DNA of 64,000 nucleotides from Enterococcus sp. 9D6_DIV0238 (GTDB lineage: Bacteria > Bacillota > Bacilli > Lactobacillales > Enterococcaceae): NCBI RefSeq assembly GCF_002174455.2, contig NZ_CP147246.1, positions 3,043,001 to 3,107,000 on the forward strand, in the 5' to 3' direction. Below are positions 18,119 through 26,936 of the stretch, piece after piece (positions within the stretch are counted from its first letter, which is position 1; every line of letters begins with the position of its first letter). The translations under genes were made by a program, and so were the position numbers. The notes below the pieces were generated by a model. That model did not search any database. It saw only the letters and a list, made by a program, of their open reading frames with translations, and was not told where the DNA came from.

Positions 18119-18127
18119 AAAAGGAGG
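18119..18127 (+). other. Orphan AAAAGGAGG ribosome-binding sequence between DUF1116 and arcC
   Basis: A perfect Shine-Dalgarno sequence with no ATG or long frame at normal spacing. The nearest frame is a 12-codon TTG-initiated one. It sits where other allantoin operons carry the DUF2877 (allH) gene and may be a deletion scar or a leader peptide site. This is inference only. Confidence 0.3.
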
Positions 18128-18210
18128 CAGCTTTAGCAAGCGTTATTTGTTATGCCTAAATGTTCAATCTCGTTTAGTAAAATGACAATCAAGAAAATGG
18201 AGGAAGAAAG

Positions 18211-19149
18211 ATGGCAAATCGTGTCGTGATCGCACTTGGAGGTAACGCGATCTTAAAACCAAATCAAGAAGCAACATTAGATGTACAATTAGAAAACGTA
18301 AAGCTTAGTGCAGAATTGATTGCTAAAATAGAAGAATTAGACTATCAAATTGTGTTGACCCATGGAAATGGTCCGCAAGTAGGAAATATTTTAAGACAAA
18401 ATGAAGAAGCCAAAGATGTTGTTCCGCCATTCCCGTTAGATGTTTGTAATGCTGAATCTCAAGGGTTTATCGGATATATGTTGGAGCAAAGCTTGAAAAA
18501 TTCTTTGGAAATAAAAGGTTTGACAAGTAATGTCGTTACTCTTTTGACACAAACAGAAGTTTCAGCAAAAGATGAGGCCTTTGAGCAGCCAAATAAACCA
18601 ATTGGCATTTTCTATTCTGAAATAGAAGCCAAAAAGATGGAAAAAGAAAAGGGTTGGGTCATGATGGAAGATGCTGGTCGAGGCTATCGTCGTGTTGTGC
18701 CATCACCGCAGCCCAAAGCGATTCATGGCGTAGACGCTATCGTTAAGTTATTAAATCAAAATACGATCGTGATTGCCGGAGGAGGCGGAGGGATTCCTGT
18801 GGTCCGCTGTCAAAATGGTTTACTGAAAGGAATCGAAGCTGTGATCGATAAAGATCGTACGGGTAAAAAATTAGCCGAGCAAATCGATGCAGATACATTC
18901 ATGATGTTGACCGATGTAAGCAATGTTTATATCAATTACGGTAAAGAGAACCAAGAGAAGCTTGAAACGATTTCTGTCAGTCAAGCTCAGCAGTATATGG
19001 ATGAAGGACATTTTGCTGATGGCAGTATGGGTCCGAAAATGGAAGCTGCGATTGCATTTGCTAAACAGGGAAAAACAGCGATCATTTGTTCATTAGAAGA
19101 GGCAGACTTAGCTTTATCAGGACAAGCAGGAACAAGAATCACAGGCTAA
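18211..19149 (+). CDS. arcC: Carbamate kinase of the allantoin pathway
   Basis: A 312-residue carbamate kinase that makes ATP from carbamoyl phosphate and ADP, releasing ammonia and CO2. Landmarks are ALGGNAILKP (residues 8-17), LTHGNGPQVGNILRQNE (about 50-66), PSPQPKAIHG (about 168-177), IAGGGGGIPVV (about 190-200) and the closing GSMGPKMEAAIAF (about 272-284). It is the last gene of the allC operon and would recover energy from the carbamoyl phosphate released from oxalurate. GGAGGA lies 7 bases before ATG. It is equivalent to the ybcF/allK-type kinase of E. coli rather than necessarily to the arginine deiminase kinase. Confidence 0.93.
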   Translation: MANRVVIALGGNAILKPNQEATLDVQLENVKLSAELIAKIEELDYQIVLTHGNGPQVGNILRQNEEAKDVVPPFPLDVCNAESQGFIGYMLEQSLKNSLEIKGLTSNVVTLLTQTEVSAKDEAFEQPNKPIGIFYSEIEAKKMEKEKGWVMMEDAGRGYRRVVPSPQPKAIHGVDAIVKLLNQNTIVIAGGGGGIPVVRCQNGLLKGIEAVIDKDRTGKKLAEQIDADTFMMLTDVSNVYINYGKENQEKLETISVSQAQQYMDEGHFADGSMGPKMEAAIAFAKQGKTAIICSLEEADLALSGQAGTRITG

Positions 19150-19195
19150 AAAAAGAAGTTGACCGAATCTTTCTGATAGGTCAACTTCTTTTTTT
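19148..19195 (+). terminator. Bidirectional terminator between arcC and pucR
   Basis: AAAAAAAGAAGTTGACC / GGTCAACTTCTTTTTTT with a 14-base loop. A- and T-runs on both sides allow use from both strands; it ends where the minus-strand regulator gene ends. Confidence 0.92.
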
Positions 19196-20831
19196 AATGT
19201 TGATTTGAACGTTCGGATAATTCTAATGCCAGGCGTAAGTTTAGGCTGTTGATAGGGTCTTGAATATTTTTGCCTAATAATTTAGCACAGTGATCGATCC
19301 TATATTTGATTGTATTTCGGTGTAGGTACATTTCCTTGGCTGTTTTAGAAATCTCACATTGAAAACTTAAGTAACATTTGAGCGTTTTTCTGAGCTCGAT
19401 AAAGGAATCTTCGGTTGGATAAGCGAGCTCTTTCAAAGTCGTTTCGCAGAAATAATGAATGTCCTCGGCACTCATTTTTTCAAAAAGACTCTTCATTCCT
19501 TTAGGGTGATAGCGATGGATCAAAGGTGTCTCCGTCATCGCTAAAGTTTCTTCATAAGCGGTTTTTGCTTCAATAAATGAGCTGGCGATTTGCTCAGCCG
19601 TTTCATATAGATTTCCTAAAGAAAAAGTAAGTGTGATCGGTAATTTATCAGAGAGTTCAAGCGAAATCTCCTGTAAGATCTGCTCCAAGTCATTGACTTT
19701 ACTTTGGATCAGAATAGCAAGATGATTCGTATTTTTTACTTTGAAAATACTTGTGTATTTTACTCTGTGCGGTAAACTTTCTTGAAGCCATTGAAAAGCA
19801 ACATCACTTTCTTCCTGCTGGTACTTGATTTTTGTTGCGGTTGTGGTCGTTTGACTACAGACGGCATACACGATTTGGTATTGCGTACTTTTCTTCAGTC
19901 CGTAATTAGCACCTAAATCAAGCCAGTCACGTTGTACCTGGTGAGGTGTTTGCTGATGTTCGATCAGCTGACCTAAAAAATCACTTTTCAAAAGCTCAAG
20001 TGATTCTTGGACTTTTTGATTTTTGTACAGCATGAAAGACAGCACCAAGCAAGCTTGCTCCACTGCAAATTCAGACATTGGGTAAGGAACTTGTTCTGGG
20101 TTTAAAATCAATAAATAATGCGGAAAATAGGTGTTCACTGTTACCGAAAAGCCTGCAATTTGAAGAGGGAGTTGATTTAAGTCATCGATAATAAATGAAG
20201 CATGACTATCTTCGTTCCAAGATTTGTATTTTTCAACTAATTGTTCAACGTAATATTCAGCAGGTTTAGACGTTTGGGTAAAGTGCTTAGAGTGTGCAAT
20301 TACTTTACGATAAGGGCTCAGTAAAATCACCGGTGTGTTGATCATCTTTCCAAAGTCAGCAATGAATCGTGCGATACTGACATCATGGATCAGTAAGTCT
20401 GAAAAACGTTTTTGGATGTCTAACGCATAACTCAGTTGTTCTGTTTTTGTATCCCACAAATAATTCAAAAGTTGGTGCAACAGGGCGCCTAAAGGCTGTG
20501 TGCTAGGAACCTGAACGATTGGGAATTTGATTTTATTTGCATAAGCAACGACCTCAGGATCGATCGTTTCGATAAAACGCCCCACTTTGATTCCGATTCC
20601 TGCAGCTTCTTGTTCTTTTAAAGAATCGATCAAGGAAATGAGTGCTTGCTGATTGTCTTTATACACCATCGCAGTGGTTAGTAGAAAAATTCGTTTAGGG
20701 ATAAAGTTAGCCACGTCAGGCGTTTCCGATATTTCAATACTTTCTACGATAGTATTTATCTGTGCTGGATGTGTCAATAGTTTTAAATCAGAAAAACGTG
20801 GTATTTTCAATAAATCTTCTAAAGTAGTCAA
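19194..20831 (-). CDS. pucR: PucR-family transcriptional regulator of allantoin/purine catabolism
   Basis: A 545-residue regulator. Residues 1-125 form the PucR ligand-sensing domain (LEDLLKIPRFSDLKLLTH ... ISETPDVANFIPKRIFLLTT). The middle contains a variable sensor region. The C-terminus carries the family's HTH_30 helix-turn-helix (CEISKTAKEMYLHRNTIKYR, about 493-512, with N-T-I-K-Y-R the recognition signature). In Bacillus, PucR responds to allantoin pathway intermediates. It converges on arcC and diverges from the aminotransferase gene, so the 178-bp shared upstream region is the likely control point. AGGAGG lies 6-7 bases before the ATG on the minus strand. Confidence 0.9.
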   Translation of the reverse strand: MTTLEDLLKIPRFSDLKLLTHPAQINTIVESIEISETPDVANFIPKRIFLLTTAMVYKDNQQALISLIDSLKEQEAAGIGIKVGRFIETIDPEVVAYANKIKFPIVQVPSTQPLGALLHQLLNYLWDTKTEQLSYALDIQKRFSDLLIHDVSIARFIADFGKMINTPVILLSPYRKVIAHSKHFTQTSKPAEYYVEQLVEKYKSWNEDSHASFIIDDLNQLPLQIAGFSVTVNTYFPHYLLILNPEQVPYPMSEFAVEQACLVLSFMLYKNQKVQESLELLKSDFLGQLIEHQQTPHQVQRDWLDLGANYGLKKSTQYQIVYAVCSQTTTTATKIKYQQEESDVAFQWLQESLPHRVKYTSIFKVKNTNHLAILIQSKVNDLEQILQEISLELSDKLPITLTFSLGNLYETAEQIASSFIEAKTAYEETLAMTETPLIHRYHPKGMKSLFEKMSAEDIHYFCETTLKELAYPTEDSFIELRKTLKCYLSFQCEISKTAKEMYLHRNTIKYRIDHCAKLLGKNIQDPINSLNLRLALELSERSNQH

Positions 20832-20850
20832 TCAATTGCCTCCTAGAATA

Positions 20851-20929
20851 TACAATAATGAGAATATCTCTATTGTAAATGATAGCGTATCCAGATTCAA
20901 GAATGGTTTGTGCATATTAACCGAATATT
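20851..20929. promoter_or_regulatory. Putative operator region between pucR and the aminotransferase gene
   Basis: Contains a dyad TACAATA...TATTGTA (20851-20877) with an inner GAGA/TCTC pair. It also has a GTTTGTGCA motif (20906-20914) that recurs before the MFS gene, and TTAACCGAATATT (20917-20929). That last site matches 11 of 13 positions of the B. subtilis PucR box in reverse orientation (consensus quoted from memory). These are candidates for PucR binding and autoregulation. Confidence 0.45.
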
Positions 20930-21009
20930 GTATGTTTTTGTTTAATAATGACAATGACTTTTGCGCATATAAGAGTACGATGGAAATAAAACGGAAAAGA
21001 GGAATAGTT

Positions 21010-22218
21010 ATGTTTTCAGAAATATCAGTACCAAGTAGAACGATTATGACACCAGGGCCGGTAGAGGCACATCCCGTTGCTTTAAGGGCTATGTCAGCGT
21101 CTATTTTAGGTCAATTTGACCCATCTTTTCTTCAAATCATGGATGAAGTCAAGGAAATGATCAAAATTCCTTTTGGAACCAAAAATGAGCAGGCGTTTGC
21201 GATCGACGGTACTTCTCGATCTGGTTTAGAAGCGGCATTGATCGCATTGATCGAACCAGGAGATAAAGTATTAATTCCTGTCTACGGTCGATTTGCTTAT
21301 CTTTTAGGAGAGATATGTGAACGTGCTCAAGCAGAAATCCATTATCTTGAAAAAGAATGGGATGCACCTTTTGAGCAGGATGAGGTCATTCAAGCAATAG
21401 CAGAATTTCAACCGAAAATAGTAGCAATGGTCCATGGTGAAACAGCTAACGGACAGATGCAGTCATTGGATAAAATCGGTCGATATTGTCGGGAAAATGA
21501 TCTCTTCTTTGTCGTGGATATGGTTGCAACTTATGGTGGTGTACCTTTAGAAATAGACGAATGGGCAGTCGATATCGCTATTGCAGGTACACAAAAATGT
21601 GTGAGCGTACCTTCTGGTTTAGCATTGATCACCTATAATAAACGTGTAGAAAAAGTATTGGATGCCCGTTATCAAAAAGAGCTAGGGCTAAGTAAAGATA
21701 TTCGCAATGAAAATCATATCAGCAGCAATTATCTTGATCTAAGCCAACTGCAACGTTATTGGAGTGAGGAACGGATCAATCATCATACGGAGGCGACCAG
21801 TATGGTTTATGGACTGCATGAAGGTTTGAGAATGCTGATTCAAGAAGGCATGGAAAATGTTTATGCTCGTCATGCATTGAATGATCAGGCAATCATTGCA
21901 GGCATAAAAGCGATGGGACTTGGATTTTATGGTCAATTGAGCACAAAGATGCCGACCGTCACACCGATCATGATTCCTGAAGGGATCGATGGCGAGAAAG
22001 TACGCGCATTGATGTTGGATGAGTTTGCTGTTGAGATTGCTTCTTCTTTTGGTGCCTTACAAGGAAAAGTATGGCGTATTGGAAATATGGGCTACAGCAG
22101 CCGTAAAAGTAATGTTCTTCATGTATTGTCGGCTTTAGAAGGTGCATTGAATTATTATGGCGCCGCTATTGCGAAAGGTGAAGCGGTAAAAGCTGCTTTG
22201 GCGATTTATAAAAAATAG
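21010..22218 (+). CDS. pucG: (S)-ureidoglycine-glyoxylate / alanine-glyoxylate aminotransferase
   Basis: A 402-residue class V PLP aminotransferase. The start TIMTPGPVEAHPVALRAMSA is the classic N-terminus of this group. DGTSRSGLEAALIALIEPGD, the PLP aspartate in VVDMVATYGGVPLEIDEW and the PLP lysine in IAGTQKCVSVPSG are all present. PucG transfers the ureidoglycine amino group to glyoxylate, giving glycine and oxalurate directly. ATG 21010 is chosen because AGAGGA lies 6 bases upstream. The frame is open for 119 more codons, but that stretch runs through the regulator promoter. Plain alanine-glyoxylate activity cannot be excluded. Confidence 0.88.
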   Translation: MFSEISVPSRTIMTPGPVEAHPVALRAMSASILGQFDPSFLQIMDEVKEMIKIPFGTKNEQAFAIDGTSRSGLEAALIALIEPGDKVLIPVYGRFAYLLGEICERAQAEIHYLEKEWDAPFEQDEVIQAIAEFQPKIVAMVHGETANGQMQSLDKIGRYCRENDLFFVVDMVATYGGVPLEIDEWAVDIAIAGTQKCVSVPSGLALITYNKRVEKVLDARYQKELGLSKDIRNENHISSNYLDLSQLQRYWSEERINHHTEATSMVYGLHEGLRMLIQEGMENVYARHALNDQAIIAGIKAMGLGFYGQLSTKMPTVTPIMIPEGIDGEKVRALMLDEFAVEIASSFGALQGKVWRIGNMGYSSRKSNVLHVLSALEGALNYYGAAIAKGEAVKAALAIYKK

Positions 22219-22220
22219 CT

Positions 22221-22380
22221 TCACATAGTTTGTGTGAAAGAACAATTTATTGTTCGTTTTGCACAAACTTTTTGCTAAGTTTGTGAAAAGTAATGATGAA
22301 CGAAAGATTGCTACCGCTTACAATTAAAGCGAATAAAGAAGTGATTTCTCTATATATTTCATAGCAAAATGCACAAACTT
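22221..22380 (+). promoter_or_regulatory. Operator-rich leader before the MFS gene with repeated GCACAAACTT sites and a cre
   Basis: Visible are TCACATAGTTTGTGTGA (22221-22237), a perfect 9-bp dyad CACAAACTT / AAGTTTGTG (22262-22285) and a further GCACAAACTT (22371-22380). The cre-like TGCTACCGCTTACA (22309-22322) also lies here. The CACAAA motif recurs before allC (about 9520) and before the aminotransferase (20906), suggesting a shared regulator, possibly PucR. Confidence 0.5.
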
Positions 22381-22424
22381 TGTCTAAAATCATATATAGA
22401 AAAATAACAGTTGGAGGAAAAGAC

Positions 22425-23702
22425 ATGGATGCAACGAATGAAAAAGTAAAGAGTTCAGGAATGGATTACTGGAAAAAGATTGTCATACTATTATGTGCCG
22501 GCTGGGTAACGATTTGGGTATACCGTTCGGCGTTATCACCTGCTTATCCGCAAATCAATGAGTCCCTTGGAGGGAATATTTCTGATACTGCTTTAGGATT
22601 TATTTCTACTTGTTATTTCTTTGGTTATGTAGCGATGCAGATTCCAGCAGGATTTTTAGTAGATAAAATCGGAAAGAAAAAAGTCTTGATCCCTGGGTTT
22701 ATCATATTTGGTATTGCAGCATTTTTGATTTCTCAAGCGACAAGCATCTCGATGATTTATTTTGGTAGTGTCTTAGCTGGTTTAGGTTGCGGATCATTTT
22801 ATGGCTCAGCTTACTCATTGACTTCTCAAAATATTCCCCAAGATAAAAGAAGTTTTTCAACAGCGATCGTTAATAGCGGTTCGGCAGTAGGTTCGGGTTT
22901 AGGATTGATTTTATCAAGTTTCTTGGTTGTTCAATTACAATTTCCTTGGCAAACAATGATGTATATTTCTGTTGCGTTGATCGTAGTGATGTTGATCGCA
23001 TTTATCGCAATTATTCGTAATAATAAAGAAGATGCTGAATTTTTAGCTCAATCCGCTGCAGAAGAAGCGAAAGTAAAAACGGAGACTGCAGAAGTGATTG
23101 AAAAAGAACAAGTATCGATGAAAAAATTATTTTCACCAAAAATGCTATTTGCCTATATTTTATATTTCGCTACTTGTTATGCGTATTATATGACGGTTAC
23201 TTGGCTGCCGAACTTTTTAGGTACAGAACGTGGCTTTGAAGGTGCAGCGATCGGATTTTCTGCTTCACTTGTAGCGTTTGCTTCCATTCCAGGGGCGTTG
23301 TTCTTCAGCCGTTTGGCAGATAAGTTTATGCATAAAAAAGTACAGTTTATTGTCGTTTTAGAATTTTTAGCAGCTGTGATGTTATTGTTGACAGTTCAAG
23401 CAACAAATTCAACATTGTTATTAGTCGGTTTGATTTTATATGGATTTTTAGGAAAGCTTGCAGTGGAGCCGATCATCATATCTTGGTTGGGTGAAAATGC
23501 CCCTAAAATCGGCATCGGAACCACTCTTGGCGTATTCAACTTTTTCGGTATGATGTCTTCAGTCATTGCACCAACCTTGACGGGCTCTATCTCAGACGCA
23601 ACGGGTTCAAAAGAAATGGGTTTTTATATTTCAGTTATCTTATTGGTAGCGGGAACAGCTTTATTCTTATTAGCGAATCTTAAGAAAAAAAAGGCTGAAT
23701 AA
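22425..23702 (+). CDS. MFS transporter (OPA/ACS-like), first copy in allantoin region
   Basis: A 425-residue, 12-helix major facilitator protein. The cytoplasmic loop-2 signature is visible as GFLVDKIGKKKVLIPG (about 78-93, the G-x(3)-D-x(2)-G-x-K/R motif), with a charged central loop (EEAKVKTETAEVIEKEQ). The N-terminal WVTIWVYRSALSPAYPQIN resembles organic anion/phosphate ester transporters. GGAGGA lies 7-8 bases before ATG 22425. The upstream operator region and neighbours point to uptake or export of an allantoin pathway compound such as ureidoglycolate, oxalurate or oxamate. The substrate is inferred from context only. A paralogue lies at 26937. Confidence 0.85.
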   Translation: MDATNEKVKSSGMDYWKKIVILLCAGWVTIWVYRSALSPAYPQINESLGGNISDTALGFISTCYFFGYVAMQIPAGFLVDKIGKKKVLIPGFIIFGIAAFLISQATSISMIYFGSVLAGLGCGSFYGSAYSLTSQNIPQDKRSFSTAIVNSGSAVGSGLGLILSSFLVVQLQFPWQTMMYISVALIVVMLIAFIAIIRNNKEDAEFLAQSAAEEAKVKTETAEVIEKEQVSMKKLFSPKMLFAYILYFATCYAYYMTVTWLPNFLGTERGFEGAAIGFSASLVAFASIPGALFFSRLADKFMHKKVQFIVVLEFLAAVMLLLTVQATNSTLLLVGLILYGFLGKLAVEPIIISWLGENAPKIGIGTTLGVFNFFGMMSSVIAPTLTGSISDATGSKEMGFYISVILLVAGTALFLLANLKKKKAE

Positions 23703-23716
23703 TTAAGTAAATAATG

Positions 23717-23773
23717 AGATGTGTTTAACTTCTGGAACTGAATAGTGCAAGGAATTTAGACACATCTTTTTAT
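23717..23773 (+). terminator. Probable terminator after the first MFS gene
   Basis: AGATGTGT / ACACATCT with additional TTAA/TTTA pairing, a long loop, then TTTTTATT. Confidence 0.55.
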
Positions 23774-23826
23774 TATTGCTTACCATGCATCGTTCGATCG
23801 ATTTTCTATTTTTATCCTACATTTTT

Positions 23827-23840
23827 TGAAAGCGCTTAAA
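23827..23840 (+). promoter_or_regulatory. cre-like site abutting the pucI ribosome site
   Basis: TGAAAGCGCTTAAA is a near-palindromic CcpA site with one deviation from TGNAANCGNTNNCA. It ends directly at the AAGGAGG of the permease gene, so CcpA here would block elongation or a very short leader rather than RNA polymerase binding. Confidence 0.5.
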
Positions 23841-23854
23841 AAGGAGGCGAAGAA

Positions 23855-25312
23855 ATGACAAACCAAGATTATCAAATCACTGAATCCGAATTACAGGAAT
23901 TTCGAAAGCGAGGATACAATGATGACCTATTGCCTAAGCCGTTATCTAAACGAATGATGGGCAAGCTGAATTACTTTACGCTATGGATGGGTTCCGTCCA
24001 CAATATTCCAAACTATACAGCAGTTGGCGGCTTTTTATTTTTAGGCTTATCACCAATCAACATTATGCTGGCGTTAGTTTTAAGTGCACTGACGGTTGCG
24101 TTGTTTATGACATTCAATGGTCGTGCAGGTTCAAAATATGGGATTCCTTTTGCTATGCATTTACGTTCGACTTATGGCGATCTTGGCGCAAAATTACCAG
24201 GATTTCTTAGAGGCTGTGTCGCAGCGATTGCTTGGTTTGGTTTGCAAAATTATACTGGTTCATTAGCGTTACTGATTTTGATTGGAAAAATTTGGCCGGG
24301 CTTTTTAACACTAGGCGGAGGAACAACGATTTTAGGTATTTCAGTTCCAGGCTTGATCGCATTCACACTTTTTTGGGCGGTAAATATGTTGATCGGACTA
24401 GGTGGAGGAAAAATACTAAACAAGTTCACTGCGATTTTAAGTCCGTTGATTTATATTGTATTTGGCGGGATGGCGATTTGGGCAATTCGAGTCGCTGGAG
24501 GAATTGGTCCGATTTTATCTTATAATGTGGCTGGAGCAGCGCATAATATTTCGCCGATTTTTGTTTACTTTATGATCATGAATTCCGTTTTAGCAGTTTG
24601 GGCGGCACCGGGAGCTAGTGTTTCTGATTTTACACAAAATGCGAAATCGACCAAAGATCAAACGATCGGCCAAACTGCCAGCCTACTTGTAGGGTATGGA
24701 ATTTTCGCTTTTTCCAGTGTAGCGATTTTGATTGGCGGTTCGATCCATTACGGGATTCAGGAATGGAATATCTTAAATATCGTTGATCGCTGGGAGAACT
24801 CATTTGCGATCATTGTGGCGATGCTGGTTTTCTTATTAACGACTGTTTCGACAAATGCCACAGGAAATATCATCCCGGCTGCGTACCAATTATGTGCATT
24901 ATTTCCGAAAAAAATCGATTATAAAAAAGGTGTATTACTGGCAAGCATCATTAGTTTTCTGATCATGCCATGGAAGCTGATGGAAAATTCAGCAAGTATA
25001 TTCATCTTCTTGAATACGATCGGTGCAGTTTTAGGACCTGTTGCCGGCACGATGATTGCGCATTATTATTTTGTTGAAAAGCAAACGATCGATTTGGATT
25101 TGCTTTATATGGATCAGTCGAAAGATAATAGCCATAATCGCTATAAGGGTCTAGATAAATCAGCATATGTCGCAACGATCGTAGCATTAGTTATTTGTTT
25201 GAGCGGTCATTTTATTCCAGCTTTTAAAGTGATTTCTGATATTTCTTGGTTAGCGGGTTTTGCTTCAGCGTTTTGTCTGTACCTTTTATTAAGAAAATTT
25301 TTGAAAAAATAA
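23855..25312 (+). CDS. pucI: NCS1-family allantoin permease
   Basis: A 485-residue, 12-helix nucleobase:cation symporter-1 protein that imports allantoin. The N-terminal motif NYFTLWMGSVHNIPNYTAVG (about 39-58) corresponds to the N-P-L/W-x-M-G-x(n)-N substrate/cation segment of the family. FGLQNYTGSLALLILIG and WAAPGASVSDFTQNAKS are further hallmarks, the latter the helix-7/8 region that ends D-F-x-R/Q-N/F. AAGGAGG lies 7 bases before ATG. The allantoinase gene follows by about 100 bp. Allantoin is the likely substrate because of the flanking allB, although hydantoin or uracil transporters share the fold. Confidence 0.9.
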   Translation: MTNQDYQITESELQEFRKRGYNDDLLPKPLSKRMMGKLNYFTLWMGSVHNIPNYTAVGGFLFLGLSPINIMLALVLSALTVALFMTFNGRAGSKYGIPFAMHLRSTYGDLGAKLPGFLRGCVAAIAWFGLQNYTGSLALLILIGKIWPGFLTLGGGTTILGISVPGLIAFTLFWAVNMLIGLGGGKILNKFTAILSPLIYIVFGGMAIWAIRVAGGIGPILSYNVAGAAHNISPIFVYFMIMNSVLAVWAAPGASVSDFTQNAKSTKDQTIGQTASLLVGYGIFAFSSVAILIGGSIHYGIQEWNILNIVDRWENSFAIIVAMLVFLLTTVSTNATGNIIPAAYQLCALFPKKIDYKKGVLLASIISFLIMPWKLMENSASIFIFLNTIGAVLGPVAGTMIAHYYFVEKQTIDLDLLYMDQSKDNSHNRYKGLDKSAYVATIVALVICLSGHFIPAFKVISDISWLAGFASAFCLYLLLRKFLKK

Positions 25313-25413
25313 GTACGGTAAAGGTTAGAACAACTAGCTAAATGGATTGAATCGATTAGATGAAATTCTAACTATTGAGCGTCATTTAGCTTTTAAAAAT
25401 AGGAGGAACGAAC

Positions 25414-26781
25414 ATGAGCTATGATTTATTGATTAAAAATGGGCTAGTGATTTTAGAGTCTGGTGAAGTCAAAACAGATGTTGCAGTGAAGGATGGTTTG
25501 ATTGCCGCCATTGGTAATGATCTCGGTGAAGCTGAAAAAGTTATTGATGCATCTGGTTTGGTCGTAAGTCCAGGTATGGTGGATGCACATGTCCATATCA
25601 CAGATCCAGGCGGTGGATATCGTGATCAATGGGAAGGATATATCACAGGAACGGCTGCTTGTGCAAAGGGCGGAGTGACTTCTTTTATGGAAATGCCGTT
25701 AAATCAAGTGCCTGCTACGGTCGATGGAAGGTCCTTAGAGATAAAATATGAATCAGGTAAAGAAAAATTAAAATCAGATGTCGGGTCATTCGGTGGATTA
25801 GTGCCCTTTAATTTGACGGGTGGCATTCAAGAATTAGATGATGGCGGCGTTGCAGCATATAAATGTTTTATGGCTACATGCGGCGATCGGAGTATCGATG
25901 GTGATTTTATGAATGTCGATGACTATTCTTTGTATGAAGGAATGAAGCAAATTGCTAAGACAGGAAAAGTGCTAGCAATTCATGCTGAAAATGCTGCGAT
26001 TACTGATAGATTAGGAGAAATTGCTTATAAAAATGGGGAAACGACGTTAAAAGCGTACGTAGCAACTCGACCTGTATTTACAGAAGTTGAGCCGATCCGC
26101 CGAGCAATTTTGTTTGCAAAAGAAACGGGTTGCCGCATCCATATTTGCCATATTGCTTGTCCAGAAGGCGTGGAGGAAGTGACCAAAGCGAGACGAGAAG
26201 GTGTTGATGTGACGTGTGAGACATGTACGCATTATCTGTATTTTGATCTTGATGAGCTGGATGCGATTGGCCCTGTGGTCAAATGTTCACCACCGATTCG
26301 TGACAAAGAAAATCAAAAGGGCATGTGGGACAAGGTATTGGCTGGAGAAATTGATTTTGTGACATCCGACCATTCACCTTGTACGCCTGATTTAAAGGAT
26401 AAAGAGAATGCTTTTGAAGCGTGGGGCGGTATTTCAGGTGTCCAAAACAATGTGGATGTCCTTTATGATGAAGGGGTTCAAAAAAGAGGAATATCATTGA
26501 AACAATTTGCTGATATCATCGCTGCAAATCCAGCAGATCGCTATGATCTAACGCAAAAAGGACGGATCAGTGTTGGAAAAGATGCTGATTTCGTATTGAT
26601 CAAACCAAACGCTCCATATACGTTAAAGGCAGAAGACTTAGAGTATCGTAATAAAATCAGTCCATATATTGGTCGTGAGATCGGTGCGCAAGTAATACAG
26701 ACAGTCTTGAGAGGACATGTTATTTATACTAAAGAAGAAGGCGTTTCATCAGGATTTGTTGGAGCTTTTATCAAAAAATAG
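25414..26781 (+). CDS. allB: Allantoinase
   Basis: A 455-residue cyclic amidohydrolase that opens allantoin to allantoate, the first step of the pathway. Metal ligands are visible in VDAHVHITDPG (about 57-67), the carboxylated lysine region AAYKCFMATCG (about 148), AIHAENAAI (about 190), ICHIACPEG (about 246) and TSDHSPC (about 315). The C-terminal strand region KGRISVGKDADFVLIKP is typical of the dihydroorotase/allantoinase group. AGGAGG lies 8 bases before ATG. A hairpin AGCTAAATG/CATTTAGCT sits in the gap after the permease. The next gene is an MFS transporter. Confidence 0.94.
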   Translation: MSYDLLIKNGLVILESGEVKTDVAVKDGLIAAIGNDLGEAEKVIDASGLVVSPGMVDAHVHITDPGGGYRDQWEGYITGTAACAKGGVTSFMEMPLNQVPATVDGRSLEIKYESGKEKLKSDVGSFGGLVPFNLTGGIQELDDGGVAAYKCFMATCGDRSIDGDFMNVDDYSLYEGMKQIAKTGKVLAIHAENAAITDRLGEIAYKNGETTLKAYVATRPVFTEVEPIRRAILFAKETGCRIHICHIACPEGVEEVTKARREGVDVTCETCTHYLYFDLDELDAIGPVVKCSPPIRDKENQKGMWDKVLAGEIDFVTSDHSPCTPDLKDKENAFEAWGGISGVQNNVDVLYDEGVQKRGISLKQFADIIAANPADRYDLTQKGRISVGKDADFVLIKPNAPYTLKAEDLEYRNKISPYIGREIGAQVIQTVLRGHVIYTKEEGVSSGFVGAFIKK

Positions 26782-26812
26782 AGCTTTCAGTTTTTAAATG
26801 AATAATCAGTAT

Positions 26813-26862
26813 AGGGTCAGACATTGTCATACTAGTTGTTAATGTCTGACCTCTCTTGTGTT
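26813..26862 (+). terminator. Possible weak terminator after allB
   Basis: Perfect 11-bp stem GGTCAGACATT / AATGTCTGACC with a 15-base loop, but only TCTCTTGTGTTT follows, so read-through into the MFS gene is likely. Confidence 0.45.
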
Positions 26863-26936
26863 TATCCTTGTGCAATATTTCTCAAGTAGTAAAGGTCGTG
26901 TTAGGCAAGCTCGTTTAATAAAGGAGGCTGTGAATA

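Noticed and set aside
20653..21009. 119-codon N-terminal extension of the aminotransferase
   Set aside because: It overlaps the start of pucR and the shared promoter region; the family N-terminus begins at the ATG at 21010 with a good ribosome site.
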